The notes beneath the pieces are model-generated. The model made no database searches and was not told the DNA's origin. It saw only the letters and a program-made list of their open reading frames with translations. Position numbers and translations under genes: made by a program. Positions 1-9,565 of a stretch of DNA of 64,000 nt are shown here, one piece after another; position 1 is the first letter of the stretch; each line of letters starts with the position of its first letter. The stretch comes from Hyphococcus formosus (GTDB lineage: Bacteria > Pseudomonadota > Alphaproteobacteria > Caulobacterales > Parvularculaceae): positions 3,162,001-3,226,000 of the forward strand of contig NZ_CP157210.1 in assembly GCF_046736345.1 (NCBI RefSeq), in the 5' to 3' direction.

Positions 1-350
1 TTGCCCCAAATGAGCCAAAGGGCCGTGCCTATGCTGATTGAAATAACGGCCGAAAGGGTAAGCGCGGTATATAACGTATGGCGTAACGTTGCGGATGAAT
101 TGCCCGCTTTTGCGAGTTCGCCGAGGAGCGTCTTATTCAAGCCGAATGCCGCAAATGCCGCGGCTAATTCAATAATTGCGACGGTTTCTCCTAGGCGACC
201 GAAGACATTCACGCCGTACATTTTCGCAACGAAGACGATCAACATCACCCGCGCGACCATACGAACGCCTGATCCGCTTAATATTTGTAATGCGCCGCGC
301 GCTAGGTCGCGTCGATCACGGATCATTTCGCTTTGTTCGTGTGGAGACAT
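1..350 (-). CDS. Polysaccharide flippase / oligosaccharide transporter, N-terminal part (cut by window edge)
   Basis: The minus strand is open from an ATG at 350 to the window edge, giving the first 116 residues. The product begins MSPHEQSEMIRDRRDLARGA and continues with hydrophobic stretches and a small-residue-rich segment containing FGRLGETVAIIELAAAF. This is how Wzx/RfbX-type polysaccharide flippases (MOP superfamily) begin, with the first membrane helices near residues 25-45 and 80-110. Such proteins move lipid-linked sugar units across the inner membrane. The start lies 13 nt after the stop of the nucleotidyltransferase gene, so the two are probably one transcript. The family call rests on a partial sequence. 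The plus-strand frame here is its antisense shadow. Confidence 0.6.
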   Translation of the reverse strand, partial: MSPHEQSEMIRDRRDLARGALQILSGSGVRMVARVMLIVFVAKMYGVNVFGRLGETVAIIELAAAFAAFGLNKTLLGELAKAGNSSATLRHTLYTALTLSAVISISIGTALWLIWG

Positions 351-362
351 TGCTCGGCTCAA

Positions 363-1220
363 TTATGACTTCTCGTCTCTTCTCGCAGTATACTTACCGT
401 CCTCGATAATGCTTTTCACCGTTTCCAGATCGGAGAGTTTGTCAACGTCAACAGCAGCATTCGCATGAGATAGCATGACTGGCCTAACGGAACAGTTCAG
501 TCTTTTTGAAACACGCCGAAATGCTGTCACCGGAGTAAATAGGTGCAATGCGAACCCAATCAGGTTGAGTACACCAAATTGTGAAATCATCTTCCAGGGA
601 CGTTTTCGATTCTGTTCAATCCGTTGAAAGAAGGAGACTGCATTTCGGCCCTCGCTGCCATTGATTGCAAAGAGATTAGCTCCAGATATCTCTGCGCCCT
701 TAAAGCGTAAATAGGTTCTTCTCATGCCGGGATGGGCAGCTTCGATCACAGCTTTGTCAACGAAGGCAATATTGATCCCTGAATGGGTCTCGGCTTCATT
801 TAAAAAGTCGTCGACCATTTCGGCCGTCAAAAGTGCATGGTCAGAGGTTGTGACTAAAAAGCGGTGGGCTGATGGCTGCGTTTCCATAGCGGTCAAAACA
901 CTGTCGCTAATGGTGCTTTGTGCCGCTGTTGAGGAATAGGTTTTGTCGCTGAATGCGTCGGATAAGCCTGAAATGTTTTCTAATGGGCCTAAATCTTCCG
1001 CATGGACGATGACGATATCGTTTATTTGCGCGCTCTGCGACAGGGCCCTCACCACGCGCGTAAGCATGGGAATACCGTCGATCTCGACCAGAGCTTTGTA
1101 GGTTTGGCCATGGGCGGCGGCAACAGGATCAATGCCGGGGCGTTTGCCGGCAAGAACAATTGCGGTATATCCTCGGGTGTTTCGGGGTGCCGCAGGAATT
1201 ACGGTGGCCGCAGATGGCAT
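363..1220 (-). CDS. NTP-transferase (MobA/GlmU-like nucleotidyltransferase)
   Basis: A 285-residue protein with an N-terminal Rossmann-like nucleotidyltransferase signature: TAIVLAGKRPG (residues ~19-29) is the nucleotide-binding loop, followed by YKALVEIDGIPML, the typical K-x-L-x-x-x-x-G-x-P-M segment. TTSDHALL near residue 124 matches the metal-binding Asp region of the fold. The family transfers NMP to sugar phosphates or cofactors. The C-terminal ~80 residues are less typical and contain a hydrophobic stretch. It lies just upstream of a polysaccharide flippase and diverges from a glycerophosphotransferase-like gene, so activation of a building block for a surface glycan is a reasonable inference; the substrate cannot be read from the sequence. 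Confidence 0.75.
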   Translation of the reverse strand: MPSAATVIPAAPRNTRGYTAIVLAGKRPGIDPVAAAHGQTYKALVEIDGIPMLTRVVRALSQSAQINDIVIVHAEDLGPLENISGLSDAFSDKTYSSTAAQSTISDSVLTAMETQPSAHRFLVTTSDHALLTAEMVDDFLNEAETHSGINIAFVDKAVIEAAHPGMRRTYLRFKGAEISGANLFAINGSEGRNAVSFFQRIEQNRKRPWKMISQFGVLNLIGFALHLFTPVTAFRRVSKRLNCSVRPVMLSHANAAVDVDKLSDLETVKSIIEDGKYTARRDEKS

Positions 1221-1381
1221 TTTTTGAATTCTCCAGATCGACTATTTCGGTAACCAAACTATGGCGAAGTTTTCAAGAAGCGAGTATTTTACGTAAGTTT
1301 CAACGAGGGCGTGTAGATCGTTCTAAAACACAGGGAATAGACATAGGCGTATTTCGTCGAGTTCCCTATAAGTTTAATGCG

Positions 1382-2611
1382 ATGACGGGATTGAACAAAT
1401 TCAGGTCTACAGAGCGCGTCCAACTACCTGACGACGGTCCCGCGCTATACAACGCAAAACGAAGTATTGGATTTCTTTTCCTGCATGAGCAACCGCATCA
1501 GATCCCGCACCTTGCGCCGGTTCTTGAATCCCTTGTTGCCCTGCAGGAATATGATGAGATTTATGCCTATGTCATGGGGCAGAAGAATGTCGATCTCTTC
1601 CGGGCGCTCGTATCCAAGGAAGTTCTCGATCAAATTACATTGATCACGCTCGATGCGCCGGCGATTGCCAAGGGGTTGGAGACATTGATCGGAAAAGCTG
1701 CGCCGCTGCAACGAATTGGGGCGCTCTATTCCATTCGAAAACAGCTTGAACGCCATGACGTGATTGCATCTCCGGAAATGACTTGCCTGATACTCAAATC
1801 ACATTTCGGCCTGAAGAACGCGAAAATGGTTTGGACGCAACATGGCTGTGGTGACCGCGCTGCCGGGTTCAAGAAAAGCATCAAAAAGTTTGACCATGTA
1901 TTTGTGCCGGGCAGCAATCAGCGCAACCGGATGCTGAGTGAGGGGGTGATTTCCGAAGGAAATTATACCGTCGTCGGCTATCCGAAATTTGATATTGTCG
2001 ATCAAAGCGGTGACAAAGATAACCGATTTTTTGACAATGATAATCCGACCTTTGTCTTCAATCCACATTTCGACCCCAGTCTTTCGTCTTGGTACAAACA
2101 CGGGGAGAAAGTCTTGGAGGTTTTTTCAGAACGTAAAGATTTCAATTTGATCTTTGCGCCGCATATTATGCTTTTCACGCGAAAGCTTCATATGACTGCG
2201 GATCTCCGTTCTGTCGCGTGGAGAAAACCCCTCAATAAACGGTTCGCGGAATGCCCGAATATTCACATTGATACGGGATCGGTGAATTGCATTAATATGA
2301 GCTATTTGCGTGCGGCAGACGGGTATATTGGAGACGTGTCCAGCCAGTTATATGAGTTTCTCTATAAGCCCGGCATGTGCATTTTTGTGAATAGTCATAA
2401 TGTTAGTTGGGAAGACGATCCTAACTATGCGAACTGGAAATTGGGGCATGTCGTGACGGATCCAAAGGAGATACATGCGCTCCTTGATCGGTACGAAGAG
2501 GTTAAAAACGACAGGATGGACCGTCAGGCCGTGTCGTTTAAAAACACGTTTGAAGAGCCATATCTGGGCGCATCTGAACGTGCGGCATTGGCACTTAGTA
2601 AAATTCGATAA
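1382..2611 (+). CDS. CDP-glycerol:glycerophosphate glycerophosphotransferase-like protein
   Basis: A 409-residue reading from ATG 1382. In-frame ATGs also exist at 1160 and 1214, but they overlap the divergent gene, and the recognisable fold starts at IGFLFLHEQPHQIPHL. The C-terminal half shows the TagB/TagF-type (GT-B-like) pattern: HGCGDRAAGF near the middle, FVPGSNQRNRML, VVGYPKFD, FNPHFDPSLSSW, and late IHIDTGS...YLRAADGYIGDVSSQLYEF, the acceptor/donor loop that in this family carries the conserved D and SS. Members polymerise or attach glycerol-phosphate-type units onto surface polymers. With the neighbouring nucleotidyltransferase and flippase this suggests a phosphoglycerol-decorated glycan. 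The start is uncertain because no strong ribosome binding site precedes it. Confidence 0.7.
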   Translation: MTGLNKFRSTERVQLPDDGPALYNAKRSIGFLFLHEQPHQIPHLAPVLESLVALQEYDEIYAYVMGQKNVDLFRALVSKEVLDQITLITLDAPAIAKGLETLIGKAAPLQRIGALYSIRKQLERHDVIASPEMTCLILKSHFGLKNAKMVWTQHGCGDRAAGFKKSIKKFDHVFVPGSNQRNRMLSEGVISEGNYTVVGYPKFDIVDQSGDKDNRFFDNDNPTFVFNPHFDPSLSSWYKHGEKVLEVFSERKDFNLIFAPHIMLFTRKLHMTADLRSVAWRKPLNKRFAECPNIHIDTGSVNCINMSYLRAADGYIGDVSSQLYEFLYKPGMCIFVNSHNVSWEDDPNYANWKLGHVVTDPKEIHALLDRYEEVKNDRMDRQAVSFKNTFEEPYLGASERAALALSKIR

Positions 2612-2620
2612 TTTATCGCT

Positions 2621-3289
2621 CTACCAGTTAAGGACCGGATAGCCCAACGCATCTGTTTTGCGTCGCGTTTTCATATGCGGCGATATAACGAAAGGTGCTT
2701 CGACCTCTTTGAACAACGCAATATCGGAATGATGATCGCTGTAGAACGTCCAATGTTGTGACGAGCGGTCTGTTTGAATCATCTCCGCTAATTGTGTGGC
2801 TACCATTTCCAATTTGTTTTCGCCGTAGCAATTGCCGCCAATAACTTGTGGCGGCCCTTTTGAAATCTGGCTGAAGTTGGTTTTCGTTGTGATGCTTTTA
2901 TCAAAGCCAAGACGTTCGGCGAAAATATCCGCATAAAAATCGACGCTTGCGGTTGCCAATACAGTGTAGTCACCTTCATCCTGGTGGCGTTTAATTGCAT
3001 CGATGGCTTTGGGGCGAATGCCGCCAAGAAGTGTTTGATCAACAAACCGCTCAGAGTAGTCACGAATTTCTTCGGTCGTAAATTCAGATAGAGCAGTCGT
3101 CATCATTTTGTTCTTTAGCGCCACCCGATCAAGCTCGCCGCGAGTATAGGCGAGAAGCGGTCCCGTAAATTTTGGAGCAAGCGCCAGTTTCGATCCTGTG
3201 GACCTTCTTGTGCTTAGGAGAAATGGTGTGAACGTACCAATTTTTGTGATGGTACGGTCTAGGTCAAAAATTGCGACGCGCTTTGTCAT
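2621..3289 (-). CDS. HAD-IB family phosphatase
   Basis: A 222-residue protein from ATG 3289, chosen because GAGAAG lies a few bases upstream and this start clears the end of prfC; a longer frame would run into prfC. The N-terminus has the HAD nucleophile motif FDLDRTIT (D-x-D). TASVDFYADIF supplies the motif II Ser/Thr region, and YSDHHSDIALFKEV matches motif IV (D-x3-D) of the SerB/PSPase-like HAD-IB subfamily. Such enzymes hydrolyse small phosphate esters; some act in phospholipid or phosphoserine metabolism. Its gene end faces the glycerophosphotransferase-like gene about 10 nt away. The exact substrate is unknown. Confidence 0.8.
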   Translation of the reverse strand: MTKRVAIFDLDRTITKIGTFTPFLLSTRRSTGSKLALAPKFTGPLLAYTRGELDRVALKNKMMTTALSEFTTEEIRDYSERFVDQTLLGGIRPKAIDAIKRHQDEGDYTVLATASVDFYADIFAERLGFDKSITTKTNFSQISKGPPQVIGGNCYGENKLEMVATQLAEMIQTDRSSQHWTFYSDHHSDIALFKEVEAPFVISPHMKTRRKTDALGYPVLNW

Positions 3290-3318
3290 TTCTTCTCTGA
3301 TTTCTTTCTGGTTCTCTA

Positions 3319-4908
3319 TTAAACCCGCTCGCGGGTCTTTAGGAATTTGACGTTTGGATTCTTTTCTTCCGCATATCCAGCTTCCCATTGGGAGCGAGCA
3401 AGAAAGACTGGAGATCCATAGCGGTCATGGGCAATAGCGTTTCTGTTTAAACGTACAAATGCATCGATATCACTCTCAGTACCGCTCAACCAGCGCACGG
3501 CATCATACCCGCAAACTTCGAGCGATGCGGCCACGTCATATTCAGCTTTCAACCGTTCACGAATGACGTCGAGTTGAAGAGATCCAACGACACCCACATA
3601 AAAATCTGATCCAAGGGAAGGGGTGAATATCTGGCTCGCGCCTTCTTCGGCGAGCGCGATCATTGCGCGCTTCATCTGCTTTGATTTCATCGGATCATCG
3701 AGGCGAACACGGCGGATAATTTCTGGGGCGAAATCGGGCAAGCCTAAAAATTGGAGACCATCGCGTTCTGTCAATGTGTCACCAACGCCCAAGGCACCAT
3801 GATTTGGAATGCCGACAATATCGCCAGCAACAGCTTCTTCGACCAATTGCCGATCTTGCGCCAAAAAGAAAATAGGATTGGCAACGGCTAGGGCTTTATT
3901 CGTACGCGTAACTTTGAGCTTCATTTTGCGTTGAAACTTACCCGAACACATACGCACGAATGCGATACGGTCCCGATGGTTTGGGTCCATATTCGCCTGA
4001 ACCTTGAAAACAAAGCCCGAAACGAATTCCGCATCCGGATCGACTGATGTCTCTTCATTTTGCGCCAAACGGGCTTTCTGTTTACCGGGGGGCGGCGCAT
4101 AACGCCCAACATCTCTAAGGAGCTCCGCCACGGTAAACTGCCGCAACGCAGAACCGAAATAGACCGGTGTAAGGGTTCCGTCGCGAAATGCCTGAAGATC
4201 AAATGGCGCATAGCCTTCTGCGGCTAATTCCATCTCGCCGCGAACTTCATCCATTATGTCTGCGCCGATTAGATCATTCAGTTTCGGATCGTCCGGTGAC
4301 GATACATCAACAGATCGTTCAAAGCCGAGCGCCTGATCCTCTGCGGGTAAGAGCACGCGATTATGCTCCATATCATAGCAGCCACGGAAACGACCGCCGG
4401 TGCCGATGGGCCAGACTTTGGGCGTGACGTCGAGTGCCAGTTGATCGGAGATTTCTTCAATCAAGTCGAAAGGGTCGCGGCCTTCTCTATCGACCTTATT
4501 GATAAAGGTAATAATCGGAATATCCCGTAATCGGCAGACCTCAAATAATTTCCGCGTTTGAGGCTCAATCCCCTTTGCGGCGTCGACAACCATGATCGCG
4601 GAATCAACAGCCGTTAACGTGCGATAGGTGTCTTCGGAGAAATCCTCGTGCCCCGGCGTATCCAGCAGGTTGAAGACATTCCCTTCAAATTCGAAGGTCA
4701 TCGCAGATGTTGTGACTGAAATTCCGCGCTTTTGCTCGATCGACATCCAGTCCGAATGTGCTCGCCGGCGCTCACCTTTGGCTTTTACCTCGCCCGCAAG
4801 GCGGATCGCGCTCGACGCAAGCAAGAGTTTCTCGGTCAGCGTTGTTTTACCGGCGTCCGGGTGGGAGATAATGGCAAAGGTACGGCGATTTTGGTATTCG
4901 TCGGTCAT
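3319..4908 (-). CDS. prfC: Peptide chain release factor 3 (RF3)
   Basis: A 529-residue translational GTPase that recycles RF1/RF2 from the ribosome after termination. The start MTDEYQNRRTFAIISHPD at 4908 has GTGAG just upstream; a GTG nine bases further out overlaps that signal and is less likely. G1 is SHPDAGKTT, G2 falls in the QKRGISVTTSAM segment, G3 is DTPGHEDF and G4 is NKVD. The RF3-typical SDWMSIEQKRGISVT stretch separates it from EF-G. Domain II and the RF3 C-terminal domain follow at normal length. It is a single-gene unit between the HAD gene and a hairpin at 4947-4973. Confidence 0.96.
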   Translation of the reverse strand: MTDEYQNRRTFAIISHPDAGKTTLTEKLLLASSAIRLAGEVKAKGERRRAHSDWMSIEQKRGISVTTSAMTFEFEGNVFNLLDTPGHEDFSEDTYRTLTAVDSAIMVVDAAKGIEPQTRKLFEVCRLRDIPIITFINKVDREGRDPFDLIEEISDQLALDVTPKVWPIGTGGRFRGCYDMEHNRVLLPAEDQALGFERSVDVSSPDDPKLNDLIGADIMDEVRGEMELAAEGYAPFDLQAFRDGTLTPVYFGSALRQFTVAELLRDVGRYAPPPGKQKARLAQNEETSVDPDAEFVSGFVFKVQANMDPNHRDRIAFVRMCSGKFQRKMKLKVTRTNKALAVANPIFFLAQDRQLVEEAVAGDIVGIPNHGALGVGDTLTERDGLQFLGLPDFAPEIIRRVRLDDPMKSKQMKRAMIALAEEGASQIFTPSLGSDFYVGVVGSLQLDVIRERLKAEYDVAASLEVCGYDAVRWLSGTESDIDAFVRLNRNAIAHDRYGSPVFLARSQWEAGYAEEKNPNVKFLKTRERV

Positions 4909-4946
4909 GAAACTCACAGAAATAGCGTGGGCACTCTATAAACATA

Positions 4947-4973
4947 ATGCCCCCAATTAAAAATCGGGGGCAT
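4947..4973 (-). terminator. Hairpin between prfC and phoD, probable phoD terminator
   Basis: An inverted repeat: ATGCCCCC and GGGGGCAT pair over 8 bp around an 11-nt AT-rich loop. It sits between the end of phoD (5028) and the start of prfC (4908). There is no clear T tract on either side, so it could stop phoD transcription weakly or act as a stabiliser. Confidence 0.5.
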
Positions 4974-5027
4974 CGGACAGGTGCTTTATCGCCAAAATGG
5001 AGATTAGTCACGCTAATTCCAGAGTGG

Positions 5028-6743
5028 TCAGGAAATGGCTTTAAAAGGCGAGGGGCCTTGATCCGTCAGTTTGGAGAGGACCGATAAAAACCTAGAGGCT
5101 TCATATTCCTTGCTTTTTGTCGTGCTCACTTTGAAATAATCAGCAGTAATATCCGATTTCGTCGCAGTAATAACAACAAACCCGTGATCGTGAACATTCG
5201 CATAGGCAACATCAGCATTATGAGCAACCACGCCCTTTTTTGCGATATCGAAGATCGCCGGGTCATCGCTCAAGGATTCGTAGCCGCCGGGTGAGGTGAT
5301 GCTGCCGGTGCCGATTTCGATGGCGACCTGTTTCTCGTCCTTGGCACTATGCAGATTGTTCGCCCAAAACATATGGCTATCGCCCGAAAGAACGACGAGA
5401 TTCGCATCAGTCGATTTCACTGTATCGAATAGTCGTTCTCGGGCGGCCGGGTAGCCATCCCACGAATCAAGGCTAACGGGGAGACCAAGTTTCGAGCGCT
5501 CCAGCCACATAGCGGTATATCCGCCTTTGGCCATCGAGGCGTCGAGCATGTTTTTCGGCATTAATTCCGTAAAATCTGGTGTATTCATCCGTGCCATGAC
5601 GGTTTGATTGCCGAGGATTTGCCAAGCGATTCCGCGGTCTTTCGACGATGATAGCTCACCTTTAAGCCAAGCCTCTTGTGCGGTGCCCATCATGGTACGT
5701 GACGGATCATTCAAAATTTCGCTTCGAAATTTCTCGACGTCCGGCGTGCCATTATTCATCGGCAGATCGCGGCTATAGCTAAGGGGTTCATCGCGGCCCG
5801 TCAGACGGGTTTCGATAACATGGAGCGAAGCGATATCGCCAAAATCGTAAGTCCGGTTTAGCCGTTCGGCGGCGACACCAACGACAGGATCGCGCATCGG
5901 CATCCATTCGAAGTAGGCCTGTAGCGCCGCGTCTCGTCGGTCTTGCCACGACCCTTCGGCTTCTTCGTGGTGATTAGATGAACCATCCATCCAGCTATTA
6001 TTGGCCGTTTCATGATCATCCCAAATCGTAATAAACGGCGCTGTAGCGTGGGCCGCTTGCAGATCCGGGTCGGCGCGATATTGCGCGAAACGTTCACGGT
6101 AATCTGCAAGCGTAATAATTTCATGTGCCGGTTCATGGATGCGACCGAGCGCGATGCCTGTCTTTGAATCATATCCGTCAGCGGCATATTCATAGATATA
6201 GTCGCCAACATGGATGATGGCGTCTAAATCGGAAAACTTTGAAATCTCGCGATAGGCATTAAAAAAACCAGATGGATAATTTGCACAGGACGCAAGCGCG
6301 AATTTGATTTCGTTAGCGCTGCGGCGAGGCAAGGTCCGTGTACGGCCAATTGCTGAGGTGTTATCGCTACTCGCAAAGCGATAGAAGTACGTGGTCGCTG
6401 GCTTTAGATCCGTGACGTCGACTTTTATTGTAAAGTCGCGTTGTGACGATGTTTGCACCATGCCGCGGCGGACGACGTCATTGAATGTTTCGTCATGCGC
6501 AATTTCGAAGCTGACATTTGCGATTTCGGATACTGTTGTCGGTACCGCGCGGGTCCAAATAACAACCGCAGATTGGGTGGGGTCACCTGAAGCGACGCCA
6601 TAATTAAATTCAGCAGCGGTCGTTTCCGCCGATTTCGGAAGCGGCCCACAGCTCCCCAATATTGTGAATCCCGCGCCAGCTGAGAACTGTTTCAATGCCT
6701 GACGACGCGTGAGTAACTTATTCTTTGCGCGGTTTGCTGTCAT
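5028..6743 (-). CDS. phoD: Alkaline phosphatase D (PhoD family, Tat-exported)
   Basis: A 571-residue protein with a twin-arginine leader (LTRRQALKQF, residues ~11-20) and then a hydrophobic stretch ending in ILGSCG, a lipobox-like Cys, so it is exported folded and possibly lipid-anchored. The N-terminal Fn3-like PhoD domain (FNYGVASGDPTQSAVVIWTR) precedes a metallophosphoesterase domain with DAIIHVGDYIYEYA, FITIWDDHETANNSW, LGNQTVMARM and LVVLSGDSHMFWAN, the iron/calcium-ligand motifs of PhoD. The enzyme releases phosphate from diesters and monoesters outside the inner membrane. It lies directly downstream of a TonB-dependent receptor, which suggests joint phosphorus scavenging, though a terminator-like hairpin separates them. 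Confidence 0.92.
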   Translation of the reverse strand: MTANRAKNKLLTRRQALKQFSAGAGFTILGSCGPLPKSAETTAAEFNYGVASGDPTQSAVVIWTRAVPTTVSEIANVSFEIAHDETFNDVVRRGMVQTSSQRDFTIKVDVTDLKPATTYFYRFASSDNTSAIGRTRTLPRRSANEIKFALASCANYPSGFFNAYREISKFSDLDAIIHVGDYIYEYAADGYDSKTGIALGRIHEPAHEIITLADYRERFAQYRADPDLQAAHATAPFITIWDDHETANNSWMDGSSNHHEEAEGSWQDRRDAALQAYFEWMPMRDPVVGVAAERLNRTYDFGDIASLHVIETRLTGRDEPLSYSRDLPMNNGTPDVEKFRSEILNDPSRTMMGTAQEAWLKGELSSSKDRGIAWQILGNQTVMARMNTPDFTELMPKNMLDASMAKGGYTAMWLERSKLGLPVSLDSWDGYPAARERLFDTVKSTDANLVVLSGDSHMFWANNLHSAKDEKQVAIEIGTGSITSPGGYESLSDDPAIFDIAKKGVVAHNADVAYANVHDHGFVVITATKSDITADYFKVSTTKSKEYEASRFLSVLSKLTDQGPSPFKAIS

Positions 6744-6793
6744 TTTTGAGCTCTTTTCAAATATAGATCAGGCGGAAGTCTAGATCGAAAAGA

Positions 6794-6817
6794 GGCGCAA
6801 TCAACGTTGATTGCGCC
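6794..6817 (-). terminator. Terminator downstream of the TonB-dependent receptor gene
   Basis: A perfect 24-bp palindrome (GGCGCAATCAAC followed by its complement), read on the minus strand directly after the receptor stop at 6834 and followed by TCTTTTC. The strong stem with a T-rich tail fits an intrinsic terminator. Confidence 0.75.
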
Positions 6818-6833
6818 CCAATACTTGTCTGAA

Positions 6834-9491
6834 TTAGAAGTCGTATGACAAATTCACGCGGAAAATACGAGGAAGACCGGGCATAACGGCAACTTCTTTG
6901 TAAACTTCCGCTGAAGGGGTGAAATATCGTTTGTCGAAGAGGTTATCGACATTCACCGAGAGGGTGAATTGTTCAAACTCCACGAAGGCCGCAACCTTCG
7001 CCAGAGTGTAAGATGGCAGAACGATATCGTTTTCGAAAATCCCGCCAGTCTCCGAGACATAGCTGCCGCCGGCTGTGATACCGGCTTTCGCGTTGCCGCC
7101 AAAGAATGTGAACGGGTTGGTTGTGTAAGTGCCGTAAAGGCTCGCAACGATTTCCGGGATCGTTGTCAGCGTGTAACCATCGGCTAGGTACGGCAAATAG
7201 CCCGCATTGTTGATCGCGAAAGTACCGCCATAACCGAGAACGGGATCAACGCCGAATTGGTCCGGGCGAACCTGAAGATATTCGCCGCGACCTGCGCCGG
7301 GCGCATCCACTTTTGTTTCCTGCTTGGTGAAGGAAGAGGTGAAGCTGAGATTGTCGGTCGCGAGCCAATGAATTTCAGTTTCAAACCCTTCGGCGGTTGT
7401 ACCGCTGATATTGCCGAGCATATCGGTCTGACGGCGATATTGCTCGTAATAGGCGAGGCTGCCAAAGAGGTTGCCATCAAGAATTGAGAATTTGATCCCG
7501 GCTTCTTTGAGCTTCGAAGGAGAAATATAGAGGCCGGAACCAATTGTGCCTTCGCTTACGCCGCCAGTTTGGGAGGATTCGAGCGAACGCGGCTCGGCGT
7601 AGGTAATGTAAGGGGTGACGCCGAACGGCGTTTCGTAACGGCCTGAGATCGACCATGTCACTGCGCCGCTTTCATCTTCGACGAGGGTGTCTGCGACGCC
7701 AAAAACGGTCTCACCCGTATTGATCGCTTGCAGGTCGAAATAGTCATACCGGAGGCCAGCAAGAATGCTGAAGCGTTCGAACAGCTTGATATCTGTCATG
7801 CCGAAAACCGACGACGAATTCCATTTCATATCACGACGTGAATCCCATGCTGGTTCACCGTCGACCATGTTTGGCGCGAGGATGCGATCACCGCCTGTTG
7901 CGCCGAATGAAAGATCGCGACGGTCGAAGGCGAGATATCCAGACAGGAAGGATTCATACTGTTTCGCGTCGTGGCGGCGATGCGCAATACCAACAACAGA
8001 GTCCGCTCTGAGATTGTCTCCGAGCGAGGCATCGAACGCGTAGCTAATCCGACCCTCTAAGGCTGTTGCCTCATAGTCGGCGGCAAAGCCGAAGCTGTTG
8101 AAGCGTTCGTTTTCCATATCATCAATGAAAAACTGGAACGACAATTTGCTGTCATCGCTAAAGACACGTTCAAGGGCTGCGTAACCTGTGATTGTATCTG
8201 TGTTATTGTAGTCGCCTTCGTCTGCAAAAATTTGGCTACCGTCGAGCGTCGTTGTCCCGACGCCTTCATCAAGCGCAAATTCTGGCAGAGCATAGCCATA
8301 ATATTCAGCAATCTGACGAATATTGGAGAGGCCGTAGAATGAACCGATCGCCGCGTCGATTTCGCCATAGCTCAGATAGCCATCGCCATCGAGGTCAGTG
8401 ATGTCTGTATCGCGGCCGGTAACATAGGTTCCGTTATCAACGAGATCTTGCGTAACCCGATTCCAGCCCGGTGTCTGAATGCGGCCAGATTCGGTGAAAT
8501 ACATCACATTGAATTCGACGCTCCATTGGTCGGAAATATCGCCGACATAAGTGCCCTGAAGGTTTGTGTGTTTCGGGTGAATGTTTTGGTAATAGGAATC
8601 TGAATCTTCATGCTCACCAAAGAAATGGAAGCCGCCATTGCCGGCGGGAATTGAGATTTCGCCGGAAAATACGGTTTTGTCATATGAGCCAGCGGTTAGA
8701 TTCAATGAACCGGAAAGTTCATCGACATATTTCGAGTTTTCGCCGCGTGCGGTTTTGGGAACGAAGTTGAGAAGGCCGCCAACTTTGCCAGGTCCGTAAA
8801 TCGGTGATGACGGTCCGCGCAAAACCTCGACATAGGATGCAGCGCTGAGGTTTGAAGAATAGTTGCCGCGATTTTCAATACGTTTGAAGCCTTGGAAATA
8901 GGTATCCGCGAGCGTTCCGCGAACATTCAAATTTCCAGGTACGCCAAAGAAACTTGCAGTAAAGGTTCCGGGAACGGCTGCCAACAGATCGTCCACATCC
9001 TGCATGCCGTAACGATCAATAGTGATCTCGCTTACCCGGCTCGCTGCGCGCGGTGTTTCGAGCAAAGAAAGAGAAAGGCCAGTGAGCGAGTCCGTTGCGC
9101 CTTTTTGCAAAAGGTTTAGGGGGTCCAGCCTTGTTCCGGTAACGATAATTTCGTCACTTTGCATCGTCACCTGTTCAATCGCAATTGAGCCATCTGAAAG
9201 CGTGCGATAGGTGAGATTTGTACCGCGAAGCAATTCGGACAGCGCTTCGCGAACAGACATTGTCCCCGAAACAGTTGGTGCGCGCAGGTCTGATAAATGC
9301 GCAATATTTGCGGTAATCGCGATGTCTGCTTGATCGGCCAGATCGGTAATCGCTGCATCAAGCGACTGCGCTGGAATACGAATATCCGCTTGGCTATCTA
9401 GGCTTCCCTGAGCGAGTGCAGCTCCCGAAAATACGAAAGTGGCAACCGATCCCAGAAGAAACTTACGAGTTCTGGAATTCAATATTGTCAT
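6834..9491 (-). CDS. TonB-dependent outer-membrane receptor with N-terminal STN domain
   Basis: An 885-residue protein. A Sec signal peptide ending in GAALAQ (residues ~1-28) is followed by an STN domain (~35-110: IPAQSLDAAITDLADQADI), a TonB-box-like DEIIVTGTRLD, a plug domain (~130-260, with VEVLRGPSSPIYGPGKVGG) and a 22-strand-type barrel that ends in the typical terminal aromatic (VNLSYDF). The STN domain is typical of FecA/FpvA transducers that signal to an anti-sigma factor, but no FecI/FecR pair lies nearby. Family annotation would be siderophore receptor, yet the phoD neighbour and a Pho-box-like repeat upstream raise the option of phosphate-ester uptake. AGGAT lies 6 nt before the ATG. 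Confidence 0.9.
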   Translation of the reverse strand: MTILNSRTRKFLLGSVATFVFSGAALAQGSLDSQADIRIPAQSLDAAITDLADQADIAITANIAHLSDLRAPTVSGTMSVREALSELLRGTNLTYRTLSDGSIAIEQVTMQSDEIIVTGTRLDPLNLLQKGATDSLTGLSLSLLETPRAASRVSEITIDRYGMQDVDDLLAAVPGTFTASFFGVPGNLNVRGTLADTYFQGFKRIENRGNYSSNLSAASYVEVLRGPSSPIYGPGKVGGLLNFVPKTARGENSKYVDELSGSLNLTAGSYDKTVFSGEISIPAGNGGFHFFGEHEDSDSYYQNIHPKHTNLQGTYVGDISDQWSVEFNVMYFTESGRIQTPGWNRVTQDLVDNGTYVTGRDTDITDLDGDGYLSYGEIDAAIGSFYGLSNIRQIAEYYGYALPEFALDEGVGTTTLDGSQIFADEGDYNNTDTITGYAALERVFSDDSKLSFQFFIDDMENERFNSFGFAADYEATALEGRISYAFDASLGDNLRADSVVGIAHRRHDAKQYESFLSGYLAFDRRDLSFGATGGDRILAPNMVDGEPAWDSRRDMKWNSSSVFGMTDIKLFERFSILAGLRYDYFDLQAINTGETVFGVADTLVEDESGAVTWSISGRYETPFGVTPYITYAEPRSLESSQTGGVSEGTIGSGLYISPSKLKEAGIKFSILDGNLFGSLAYYEQYRRQTDMLGNISGTTAEGFETEIHWLATDNLSFTSSFTKQETKVDAPGAGRGEYLQVRPDQFGVDPVLGYGGTFAINNAGYLPYLADGYTLTTIPEIVASLYGTYTTNPFTFFGGNAKAGITAGGSYVSETGGIFENDIVLPSYTLAKVAAFVEFEQFTLSVNVDNLFDKRYFTPSAEVYKEVAVMPGLPRIFRVNLSYDF

Positions 9492-9565
9492 TGTAACATC
9501 CTGTTTTATCGCGCGCGCGCGTAATCAATACTAAAAGACACAAATGTGCCCCCGCGGATGTCCTT

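Noticed and set aside
1..468. Plus-strand frame of 155 codons
   Set aside because: The minus strand encodes a flippase N-terminus and the end of the nucleotidyltransferase gene; the plus frame has no family features.
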